A DNA stretch of 39,452 nt from Treponema sp. (GTDB lineage Bacteria; Spirochaetota; Spirochaetia; Treponematales; Breznakiellaceae), in NCBI GenBank assembly GCA_031265435.1, contig JAISCR010000028.1:1-39452 (forward strand), given 5' to 3'. The notes beneath the pieces were generated by a model. The model searched no databases. It saw only the letters and a program-made list of their open reading frames with translations, and had not been told where the DNA came from. This document shows positions 1 to 6,218 of this stretch, one piece after another. Positions within the stretch are counted from its first letter, which is position 1; each line of letters starts with the position of its first letter. Position numbers and translations under genes: made by a program.

Positions 1-822
1 GATAAGATTTTTAGCTACTTCACGCTTGACCCGCTCTTCAGCCATAGCCTCTCGCGCTTCGCCTTCCGCCTTACCCCGGGCTTCACCTCTGGCCTCCCAT
101 TTGGCGGTAAGCCCTGTCCGTTCAAGTACCTGTTCCAGCGTCATATCACTCATCCGTATCGCCTCCTCTACCATTCCCACATTCGCTCTCATTATCGCAT
201 CCAGATACGCTTTTATCCGGGCGGCTTTGCCTAACCGTGCTATCTCCGCCGTTATCCGGTTTATCCGCTCCACATTAAGTTCGTTGTCCAGATTCCTCAG
301 CCACAGGTTCTCCCCCTCCGATAACTCTCGGCTGTCGATGATCTGGATGGGCATGATGTCTCCTGTCACAGTATAAATCCCCCCGCTCCGTTCTTCAACC
401 GTGTACGAGCGGGTTTTCCGCAGGTGAGCCAGCAGTTCCCGGGTGTGGCGGCTTTCGATAAGGGTGATGGTAAGATCGGTTATAGGAATTTTTTCAAGGG
501 AGGCGTAGAGGCATGCGTAGTCATAGACCTTGTAAAAATCATTGAGGGAGAGGTAATCGGCAGGACTCTTGAACTCCAGGATATTGTGTGTGCGGAATAT
601 GGCGGCGATATTTTTGTCTATGAGAACGTTTGTGGTTTTTTTAATGACGACGACGTCGATTTTGAGGGGTTCGGCGGTGAGGGGGTATTCGGGTTTAAAT
701 TCCAGTACATCTCGGTACGGTTCCAGTTCCATTTGAATTGCCTCGACGAAGGCGGCATGCCACGCGATACGGGGTTCATCGGGAGGCTGTTTTTCATATT
801 GTTGAGATTGACTATATTCCAT
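1..822 (-). CDS. Rpn-like PD-(D/E)XK nuclease family protein, 3' end cut by window
   Basis: The reading frame runs leftward from an ATG at 822 and is still open at base 1, giving at least 273 residues. The N-terminal half has a PD-(D/E)XK pattern: an Asp in LKIDVVVIKK near residue 55 and a Glu-x-Lys in ILEFKS near residue 85. The C-terminal half is charged and helical, with the motif MSDMTLEQVLERTGL followed by Glu/Arg/Ala repeats, as in Rpn (recombination-promoting nuclease/putative transposase) proteins. Family assignment rests on overall architecture and these motifs. Proteins of this group can nick DNA and raise recombination in E. coli; that activity is not shown here. A second, truncated copy lies at 1452-1877 with roughly 80 % base identity over about 350 bp. 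The gene is divergent from the small nuclease-like gene at 858, with only 35 bp between starts. Confidence 0.7.
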   Translation of the reverse strand, partial: MEYSQSQQYEKQPPDEPRIAWHAAFVEAIQMELEPYRDVLEFKPEYPLTAEPLKIDVVVIKKTTNVLIDKNIAAIFRTHNILEFKSPADYLSLNDFYKVYDYACLYASLEKIPITDLTITLIESRHTRELLAHLRKTRSYTVEERSGGIYTVTGDIMPIQIIDSRELSEGENLWLRNLDNELNVERINRITAEIARLGKAARIKAYLDAIMRANVGMVEEAIRMSDMTLEQVLERTGLTAKWEARGEARGKAEGEAREAMAEERVKREVAKNLI

Positions 823-857
823 ACTGTATATAGGGCATTGTCCTGTATGGCGCTTCA

Positions 858-1292
858 ATGAATATGAACCGGGAAATTTCCGATGTCCGTATCCTGACCA
901 GCCGGGGAAGCGTCGCCTACTTTCTGCCGGAACACTCCATCGGCGGGGAAATCGGCAAAAAGTACGCCGATACTGTTATAGATGGGGCAATTGTGGAATT
1001 AAAAACTGTCTCCGGCAACCGGACGACCCTTGGCAAGTCCTTTAAGAAGGGTTATAAGCAGGGCCTTTCCATGCTGGAAGCCCACCCCGGGATTGAAGCA
1101 GAACATAACGTGTTTCTCCGGCTTTTTACCACATTGGACGTTGAAAGCATCCGGGCAAAACTGGCCGGAGAACTGAAAAATACCACCGATAAAGGCCGCT
1201 GTATCTGCCATTTTGAGGCTACCGTGGAACTTTACTCATGGGACTATGACGAACTGCGGACTATAGTGGGCGCAGTCCTGCCGGGACATTAA
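858..1292 (+). CDS. Small stand-alone nuclease resembling CdiA C-terminal tRNase/toxin domains
   Basis: This 144-residue protein contains the arrangement seen in the C-terminal PD-(D/E)XK toxin domain of CdiA-like proteins and some phage head proteins. It has a Leu-Pro-Glu segment (YFLPE, E25), then KYADTVIDGAIVELKT with D38 or D42, E47 and K49, then a conserved basic stretch (LGKSFKKGYKQG, residues 58-69). In known members this fold cleaves tRNA or DNA. No signal peptide and no large carrier protein are present, so it is either an orphan toxin module or the C-terminal remnant of a larger protein. The in-frame stop at 831-833 excludes an N-terminal extension in this locus. No clear Shine-Dalgarno sequence precedes the ATG, and no obvious immunity gene follows. 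Family level is fairly likely; activity and target are unknown. Confidence 0.55.
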   Translation: MNMNREISDVRILTSRGSVAYFLPEHSIGGEIGKKYADTVIDGAIVELKTVSGNRTTLGKSFKKGYKQGLSMLEAHPGIEAEHNVFLRLFTTLDVESIRAKLAGELKNTTDKGRCICHFEATVELYSWDYDELRTIVGAVLPGH

Positions 1293-1316
1293 AAATCCGG
1301 CCTTTGCGGGGCCGGA
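1291..1316 (-). terminator. Rho-independent terminator on the minus strand
   Basis: A 7-bp perfect stem (TCCGGCC at 1296-1302 with GGCCGGA at 1310-1316) encloses a 7-nt loop and, read on the minus strand, is followed by five T. It would end transcripts coming leftward from the truncated Rpn-like copy at 1452-1877, and it overlaps the stop codon of the convergent gene that ends at 1292. Confidence 0.6.
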
Positions 1317-1451
1317 CCGTGGCAGAGGAGGCTATTCGAGGTCGTCACCTAACCGCCGCCTCCCCTAGTGGCACGTTAGACGATAGTGCGTTTTATGAAT
1401 AAAGTCAAGCGGAATATTCACCTTTCAGCAATTCTACTGATACCGGTTGAA

Positions 1452-1877
1452 CTATTCTCTATATTGTGTAAGGGTTGCAATGTCCAGCCCGGTACCCTGA
1501 GCAACCTGTTCAAGAGACAGCCCTATGTTTATAAGTTTCCTGGCTACTTCACGCTTGATCCGCTCTTCAGCTCTGGCCTCGCCTCGCTCTTCACCTATAG
1601 CCTCGCCTTCCGCCTTAAACCGGGCCTCCCATTTAGCGATAAGCCCTGTCCGTTCAAGTACCTGTTCCAGTGTCAAATCACTCATCCGTATCGCCTCCTC
1701 CAACACTCCCGCGTTCGCTCTCACTACCGCATCCAGATACGCCTGTATCCGCGCCCCTTTCCCCGCCTTCGCTATCTCCCCCGTTATCCGCCGTATCCCC
1801 TCTACGTTAAGTTCGTTGTCCAGATTCCTCAGCCACAGATTCTCCCCTTCGGATAGCTCCCGGCTGTCGATGACCAC
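1452..1877 (-). pseudogene. Truncated, chimeric Rpn-like nuclease copy (C-terminal half only)
   Basis: About 141 codons match the C-terminal half of the Rpn-like gene at 1-822, including DSRELSEGENLWLRNLDNEL and the MSDLTLEQVLERTG motif, and end in a natural stop at 1452. The nuclease half with the catalytic Asp and Glu-x-Lys is absent. Just upstream of the GTG at 1877 the homology stops abruptly and is replaced by the 64-bp repeat copy at 1899-1962, with which the frame is still open (LPSFGGNFDCEVEK precedes it). The break looks like a recombination junction, so this is a remnant whose catalytic part was lost, though a shortened helical protein could still be made. Confidence 0.65.
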
Positions 1878-1898
1878 CTGAGAGCAAATTTTTTCGAT

Positions 1899-1962
1899 TT
1901 TTTCGACCTCGCAGTCAAAATTTCCTCCAAAACTTGGCAGTTTCCCGAAACATGAAAGTAAA
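1899..1962. repeat. 64-bp direct repeat, copy A
   Basis: This segment matches 2639-2702 with a single mismatch (CTCGCAG here, CTCACAG there). It sits exactly at the point where homology of the truncated Rpn-like gene ends. Downstream, a shared GCCGCTTGACGCC motif occurs here at about 1990 and, for copy B, on the far side of the insertion sequence at about 4165. The original repeat unit was therefore longer and has been split by the insertion. Confidence 0.8.
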
Positions 1963-2027
1963 CGCCGATGCCCTGAACGGGAGAATTGGCCGCTTGACGC
2001 CTTATTGTTATTTGTTTGAATGTATTA

Positions 2028-2258
2028 TTATTCAGCAAGCGCCATTTCACGGCGGATCATGTTGTTGATAAGCTCCGCCGGGGTTTTATTGGTCGCCATC
2101 ATTTTCGCTTTAAGGTATTCGGCGGAAAACGTATCAAGGATAATCATCCGTTCACGGTTTTTGATAAACGGTCCCTGCGCGTTAGGGTTTGTTTTCGGCG
2201 TGGTTTTGGTTAACAGCTCGTCAAGAGCGTCCGCTTCTTCGTCAGTTAAAATCGGCAT
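2028..2258 (-). CDS. Antitoxin-like protein of a BrnA/ribbon-helix-helix type
   Basis: The 76-residue protein starts MPILTDEEADALDELL and ends with a segment, FSAEYLKAKMMATNKTPAELINNMIRREM, of which the last part (TPAELINNMIRREM) resembles the helical half of ribbon-helix-helix antitoxins. Its start lies inside the 3' end of the toxin-like gene at 2242-2511, a 17-bp overlap typical of translationally coupled toxin-antitoxin pairs with the toxin gene first. Such antitoxins bind their toxin and repress the shared promoter. Assignment is by context and weak motif similarity. Confidence 0.5.
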   Translation of the reverse strand: MPILTDEEADALDELLTKTTPKTNPNAQGPFIKNRERMIILDTFSAEYLKAKMMATNKTPAELINNMIRREMALAE

Positions 2259-2511
2259 AGTAACCTCGTTCCTGTAATTTTCTCAGGAATTCCTTTCTGC
2301 ATTTCATTGCGTGAAAAATATTGGCAATATCTTCACCCACAAGATTATACATCACCTCAATAAAGTTCCTGTTCGTGTCAAAGCCAATGACCAGGTATTT
2401 GTTGTTAAACCCTTCCATCAATTCGTCAACGAAGGCGGTCGCCATTGCCGTTTCTATGTCCAATTCGGTAAGGCTATGTTTGAAAGCCGCCGGATTGTAT
2501 ATAAGGGTCAT
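2242..2511 (-). CDS. BrnT-like toxin (putative ribonuclease) of a toxin-antitoxin pair
   Basis: I start this 89-residue protein at the ATG at 2511 (MTLIYNPAAFKH) because the sequence from there matches the usual N-terminus of small BrnT-like toxins; the upstream codons to 2604 look random. Characteristic elements are KHSLTELDIETAMATA, then KYLVIGFDTNRNFIEVMYNL, then a C-terminal NIFHAMKCRKEFL segment with the expected His, Ala and Arg/Lys positions. BrnT-family proteins are RelE-like ribonucleases that inhibit translation. The antitoxin-like gene follows with a 17-bp overlap. No strong Shine-Dalgarno sequence is visible. Confidence 0.55.
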   Translation of the reverse strand: MTLIYNPAAFKHSLTELDIETAMATAFVDELMEGFNNKYLVIGFDTNRNFIEVMYNLVGEDIANIFHAMKCRKEFLRKLQERGYYADFN

Positions 2512-2638
2512 GTTTCTATTATGGTACAACCGGCGGAAAAGAAGCAAGGGGAGAGCGCGGGGGTCTTTAGCTATCCGGTCCGTCGCGTTTGTTCCCGGAA
2601 ACACGCTTACGCATGCATTTTCGGGCGTCTTCTTTTAC

Positions 2639-2702
2639 TTTTTCGACCTCACAGTCAAAATTTCCTCCAAAACTTGGCAGTTTCCCGAAACATGAAAGTA
2701 AA
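2639..2702. repeat. 64-bp direct repeat, copy B
   Basis: Near-identical to 1899-1962. It ends 37 bp before the left end of the insertion sequence at 2740. Together the two copies bracket the toxin-antitoxin pair at 2028-2511, so they could mediate its deletion or duplication by homologous recombination. Confidence 0.8.
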
Positions 2703-2739
2703 TGACGTTACCCTGTAATTGTTCCGCCGTCCGCTCGTA

Positions 2740-2797
2740 TTGCGCCAAAATAAAATCTAAGTGAAAAAAGTGTGCGCCATAATTAAAAAATCTAGCC
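2740..2797. repeat. Left terminal inverted repeat of the insertion sequence
   Basis: This end shares, in order, TTGCGCCA, TCTAAGTGAAA, GTGTGCGCCA and AAAATCTAGCC with the reverse complement of 4105-4161. The doubled TGCGCCA box probably marks two transposase contacts. Confidence 0.8.
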
Positions 2798-2804
2798 GAA
2801 CCGC

Positions 2805-4065
2805 TCAAGCGGTTTCTCCTGTGATACCCCTTTGTGCGGCCAATTTCAAGAGCCGCTCCCGCGCTTCATCCATCTCCCGCTTTAGAATCACCGGGTTGAA
2901 CAGCGCCCGCCTCCTCCTCAATTCGGCCTTGTGCTCTTCCGCCACTTCAGGCGATTCAAGCAGCCGCTGGCAGGGCGTCCGGGGAACCTTCTCGTAGATT
3001 TTCTTGTACCGTCCCGAGGCCTGCTTTTCCTTGGCTATCAGGCGCAGCGTCGGGTACCAGTAGTTGAGCAGGGGGTTCAGACACCGGTACACCGCTTCCA
3101 GGGCATCATGCATGTCCTGACCCTCAAACCGGTCATACCCCACGGTTTTACGCACCACATCCCCGTTTTTCTGTTCCACAAAGCAATTGTCGTTCTTGCG
3201 GTAGGGACGGCCCCTGGTGAACTGGATATGGTTCAGGTCGCACCAGTCTTTGAGCTGGTGGTTGATGAACTCCCCGCCGTTGTCGCTGTCAATGCCCAAA
3301 AGGGGGAAGGGGAGTTCATGGCGCATCTGCTCGATGCGCTCCTTGACCCAGCGATGGGCGCTGTTGAGCAGAGCATGTTCCTCGGTCCAGCCGGAACCCA
3401 CATCGGTACCGGTGAGGGTCTGGCAGAAGTGGCCTGACGCATCCGCACCGCAGTGGGCCACCCGGTCACACTCGAAGAACCCGGGTTTCCGCTCGTCCCA
3501 GGCGAACATGACCCGTACCGGTATCTGGTTCCGCAGGAGCGTACCGCCTTTTGTCAGGCTCAGGCCCCGCAGGCGCCCCCTGTCTTTGACCGGTTTGAGG
3601 ATGCGGTCGATGGTGCGGGGGCTGACGGAGGCCAGCAGGTTCCGCACCTCAGGGGTCAGGGAATATTCGGCGGTCAGAAAGTCCAGCATGAGGCGGAGCA
3701 TAGGGGCCAGGAGCTTCCCGCACAAGCGGTCGAACAAGTCCCAGATGTCTTCCAGAAGCGCCCTGAAGGCTGCTTCCCTGATACTGTGGCGTCCTGCCCT
3801 GTGTACGGCCGGTGGAGGCCGTTTTCAGGCCCTTGCGGCCGCGTTGAGGAACGGGTGTGGCGATGAGTTTTACCGTTTTGCCCTCTACCCTGATATACCG
3901 GGTTGTACCCCAGTTTGACAGGATATGGGCGAGATAGTCCCGGTTATAACCGAGAGTTTCAGTATACTCGTCCAGGAGTTTCCCCCGGCCCGTTTTGTCT
4001 GCCTGCTGGTATCGGCGGGCAATCTGTGCGCAGACTTTTTTCTTGTCGTTCATGTCTAACCCCAT
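2805..4065 (-). pseudogene. DDE integrase-type transposase, frameshifted
   Basis: Translation starts at the ATG at 4065 (MGLDMNDKKKVCAQ), which has AGGAG six bases upstream. The N-terminal domain (YRQQADKTGRG-like start, then LLDEYTETLGYNRDYLAHIL) is a helix-turn-helix typical of integrase-catalytic-region transposases. The catalytic core lies in another frame: an Asp in FFECDRVAHCG, an Asp in LGIDSDNGGEF and a Glu in FVEQKNGDVV form the DDE triad. The two frames meet near 3775-3785, where the sequence should continue into REAAFRALLEDIWDLFDRL. No A-rich slippery heptamer is present at the junction, so I treat this as an inactivating single-base indel rather than programmed frameshifting. Without it the protein would be about 420 residues. 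Confidence 0.8.
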
Positions 4066-4104
4066 GTGGTCTCCTGTGATGTAAGGTAGGACCAGTATAA
4101 TTTG

Positions 4105-4161
4105 GGCTAGATTTTTATTGTGGCGCACACCCCCCTTTCACTTAGAAAAATTATGGCGCAA
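4105..4161. repeat. Right terminal inverted repeat of the insertion sequence
   Basis: Its reverse complement begins TTGCGCCATAATT and ends AAAATCTAGCC, matching the left end at 2740-2797 with a few substitutions and small gaps. Confidence 0.8.
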
Positions 4162-4369
4162 TGCGCCGCTTGACGCCCTGGCGGACTTATGGCACTATTG
4201 AGTTACAGTAAGCAGTCTATAGCTGGTTTATAAAGGGTGTTTTTCGTGGCAGAGGTATGCGATAAACAAGAAGCCGGAAACGGTAATTTCCCCCGCGCGA
4301 TGAAGGGCGGCGGCTCTGTGCGCCCCGGTCTCCTTCTCCCCCTGTCCGGCGCTGAATGTCAGTTAATTA

Positions 4370-4385
4370 CCCCCCCCCCCCCCCC
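4370..4385 (+). repeat. Homopolymer tract of 16 C
   Basis: Sixteen consecutive C, preceded by TTAATTA and followed by GCATACAG. Tracts of this length slip readily during replication and underlie phase variation in many host-associated bacteria. It lies 230 bp upstream of the start of the membrane protein at 4616. Confidence 0.9.
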
Positions 4386-4522
4386 GCATACAGCGCGGTT
4401 TAGTTACATTTCTTGACATATATTACCGGCTAAAGGCCGGAACTTCAGGACAAACAACTCTTCCCCATCAATCATCGCCGGAGACGGTTCCGGCTGTCAT
4501 TTCCGTTTTTTCCGGGTTTTAT

Positions 4523-4563
4523 AAAGACCCCTTCCGCGGGACAAATCGCGGCGGGGGCTTTTT
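4523..4563 (+). terminator. Terminator or attenuator hairpin upstream of the 4616 gene
   Basis: Stem pairs are AAAG/CTTT, CCCC/GGGG and CCGCG/CGCGG, with one bulged A, a small internal loop and an 8-nt loop, followed by five T. Only 37 bases separate it from the ribosome binding site of the next gene, too few for a promoter plus leader. Transcription of that gene probably reads through this structure, making an attenuator role possible. Confidence 0.6.
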
Positions 4564-4615
4564 GTATATCAAGGCGCGCCTTCCGCATCTAAATTCCCTT
4601 GCAGGAGGTTTTATT

Positions 4616-6112
4616 ATGTCTGACGACACACCCTTTTCTTGGAAACAGGAGGCCCTTCGCGTCCTCATCGCGGCGGTCATAACTTCTGTAGTAACCATGG
4701 CCCCGAAAAGAAAACTGGCCATCGCGGGTTTTTTCATCGCCTGTGCCTCAAGCATCGGCGCAACGGAAAACATCAGTATTAAGGACACGGTCTTTGACGA
4801 AAACCAGATTTATGCCAATGGGGAGTTCGGCGATATTACCGCGCAAAAATGCGTTTTTAATGCCAGTTTTGCTATCGGGCAAAACAGGGCAGTAAACAAC
4901 ATCACGCTGGATTCTTGTATATTTAACGGCATCACGTATATCTTTACAAACGGCAGTATAACGAAACTAACAATAAAAGACTGCACATTTAACGGCGCGT
5001 TGAATATCGTCAATAATACCAATATTACCGGAATGGTTGAAATTGTCGGCTGTACAATCAATGAGAACACGAAAAACAATGTTTTTTCGGATAATAACTT
5101 TTTCAACGTATTCAGATTCACTAAAAACACGGTAAGAGGAACCATGAAGATGACACTGAACAAATTTGAGGGGTCGGCATCTTTTAGGGATAATGAATTT
5201 AACCGTTTTGCGTTTGATTTAGATACACTAAATTCTATCGCGGTATTCACGGGAAACACCTATGCGGAGGACGCCGTTTTTAACAGCAGTTTTTTCCACG
5301 CCTTGGCCGTGTTTAACGGTGAAACAATAAACAACAAGATGGGGTTTGTGGAAAGCTATTTTAACGCAAGGGCAAAATTTACCAATCTGTATAAAACAAG
5401 CGATGGCGTTTCGAGTCTCAATTTTGATGATTGCAACTTTGGCGGGCGGCTGGATATAAGCGGAGTATCGAACCGGGTGCAATTGTTTAACCTGTATTCA
5501 AACAGCTATGGCGATTTCTACATTGACTTTAACCTGTTGAAAAATAACATAAACAACATTGCAATACGAAAAATAGAGAGCGCGAAGGTTGTGGATATCG
5601 CGGTAATCAAGAACAAGCGGGAAGAGATGAGTACGGAACACCTTGCGCGGTACAGAGGTTTTCTTTCGTACATGGTGAGGAATTACCGGGGCTTTAGCAT
5701 GAATAAAGAGGCTGCGGCAGTTGAAGCAATAAGGATCAGGCATACGTTCGATATGATGGGACCAGTGGAACATTTTTTATCTGAATCGTGGTACATAATT
5801 TCGTTTAATTATTTCCAGAATTATTTTGGGGCTCTTTTGTATGCCGTGTTCGTTATTGTTGTTTTCATGTCCGTTTATGCGGTCATAATACTGCGCCTTG
5901 AGCGGAAGGGCGGGAAGAAAATACCGGCAAGGGTGTGGTTGGAAATATTCGGAGAGGCGTTCCTTCACAGTGTCAATGTGTTTTTTAATCTGTCCTACAA
6001 CAAAACGATCCTGCTGAGAAATGTGCCGGGGCCTATGAAGCTGGTGGAGGCTCTATTGGGAATATATTTTATTGTTTTTATAGCGATGGTTGTTGGAAAT
6101 GTCTTGCTGTGA
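4616..6112 (+). CDS. Membrane protein: pentapeptide-like beta-helix plus two-helix channel-like tail
   Basis: The start at 4616 (MSDDTPFSWKQ) follows GGAGG by seven bases; the 498-residue protein has a hydrophobic segment at about residues 13-50. Residues 55-330 carry repeats with Phe every turn (VFDENQI, VFNASFA, IFNGITY, TFNGALN), like a degenerate pentapeptide-repeat beta-helix. Residues 330-395 are charged and helical. Two membrane helices follow: GALLYAVFVIVVFMSVYAVI near 405-425 and LLGIYFIVFIAMVVGNVLL at the very end. This order, beta-helix then two helices, matches pentapeptide proteins with an Ion_trans_2 channel domain, but the linking loop (NVFFNLSYNKTILLRN) has no TVGYG-type selectivity filter. 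It may therefore be a sensor or a non-selective pore. Function unknown. Confidence 0.7.
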   Translation: MSDDTPFSWKQEALRVLIAAVITSVVTMAPKRKLAIAGFFIACASSIGATENISIKDTVFDENQIYANGEFGDITAQKCVFNASFAIGQNRAVNNITLDSCIFNGITYIFTNGSITKLTIKDCTFNGALNIVNNTNITGMVEIVGCTINENTKNNVFSDNNFFNVFRFTKNTVRGTMKMTLNKFEGSASFRDNEFNRFAFDLDTLNSIAVFTGNTYAEDAVFNSSFFHALAVFNGETINNKMGFVESYFNARAKFTNLYKTSDGVSSLNFDDCNFGGRLDISGVSNRVQLFNLYSNSYGDFYIDFNLLKNNINNIAIRKIESAKVVDIAVIKNKREEMSTEHLARYRGFLSYMVRNYRGFSMNKEAAAVEAIRIRHTFDMMGPVEHFLSESWYIISFNYFQNYFGALLYAVFVIVVFMSVYAVIILRLERKGGKKIPARVWLEIFGEAFLHSVNVFFNLSYNKTILLRNVPGPMKLVEALLGIYFIVFIAMVVGNVLL

Positions 6113-6161
6113 AAGAAACATCTCTGAATTTACCATGTACGGCATAACGTTAGAGGGCCAC

Positions 6162-6182
6162 AAGCCCGGCGTTGCCGGGTTT
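6162..6182 (+). terminator. Weak hairpin after the 4616 gene
   Basis: CCCGGC/GCCGGG with flanking A/T pairs around a 3-nt loop, 50 bp after the stop codon and 36 bp before the start of the WD40 gene. It lacks a long T tract, so termination is uncertain and partial readthrough into 6219 is possible. Confidence 0.3.
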
Positions 6183-6218
6183 CCCCGTATGTATTTATTT
6201 TGAGCAAGGAGCATTACC

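Larger units (their letters stand above)
2740..4161 (-). mobile_element. Insertion sequence, about 1.42 kb, DDE (rve-type) transposase, frameshifted
   Basis: The element is bounded by imperfect terminal inverted repeats of 57-58 bp (2740-2797 and 4105-4161) and contains a single transposase reading frame on the minus strand that is broken by a frameshift near 3780. Both ends begin TTGCGCCA, and each inverted repeat contains a second TGCGCCA box about 30 bp inward. No convincing target duplication is visible: left flank ends CTCGTA, right flank begins TGCGCC. The element interrupts a sequence shared with the direct-repeat unit at 1899-2010, so it inserted after that unit was duplicated. Confidence 0.8.
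4162..4615 (+). other. 454-nt non-coding leader with poly-C tract and hairpins
   Basis: No convincing gene lies in this stretch. It contains the remainder of the split repeat unit (GCCGCTTGACGCC near 4165), a 16-C run at 4370-4385, a TTGACA at 4413-4418 without a matching -10 box, a short CCGGC/GCCGG hairpin near 4426-4440, and a strong terminator-type hairpin at 4523-4563. A frame from GTG 4246 is open into the C-run, and the frame after the C-run is open into the gene at 4616, but the two are out of phase with 16 C. Confidence 0.6.

Noticed and set aside
26..861. Plus-strand open frames at 26-376 and 424-861
   Set aside because: They are mirror frames of the Rpn-like gene on the minus strand, whose translation carries the conserved motifs.
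1347..1381. ACCTAAC ... GTTAGAC resembling the ends of an integron attC site after the 858 gene
   Set aside because: The spacing is only 35 bp, shorter than attC sites usually are, the inner arms pair poorly, and no second site or integrase gene is in the window.
2311..2718. Plus-strand frames opposite the toxin-antitoxin pair
   Set aside because: They have no ribosome binding site and lie wholly antisense to frames with recognisable protein motifs.
3649..3790. Programmed ribosomal frameshift in the transposase
   Set aside because: No slippery heptamer or downstream structure is evident at the junction; a simple indel explains it better.
2931..3918. Long plus-strand frames opposite the transposase
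   Set aside because: They arise from GC-rich antisense sequence; the minus strand encodes the DDE triad.
4413..4441. Promoter at TTGACA upstream of 4616
   Set aside because: No -10 box at 16-18 bp; the region there is GC-rich (CCGGCTAAAGGCCGG).
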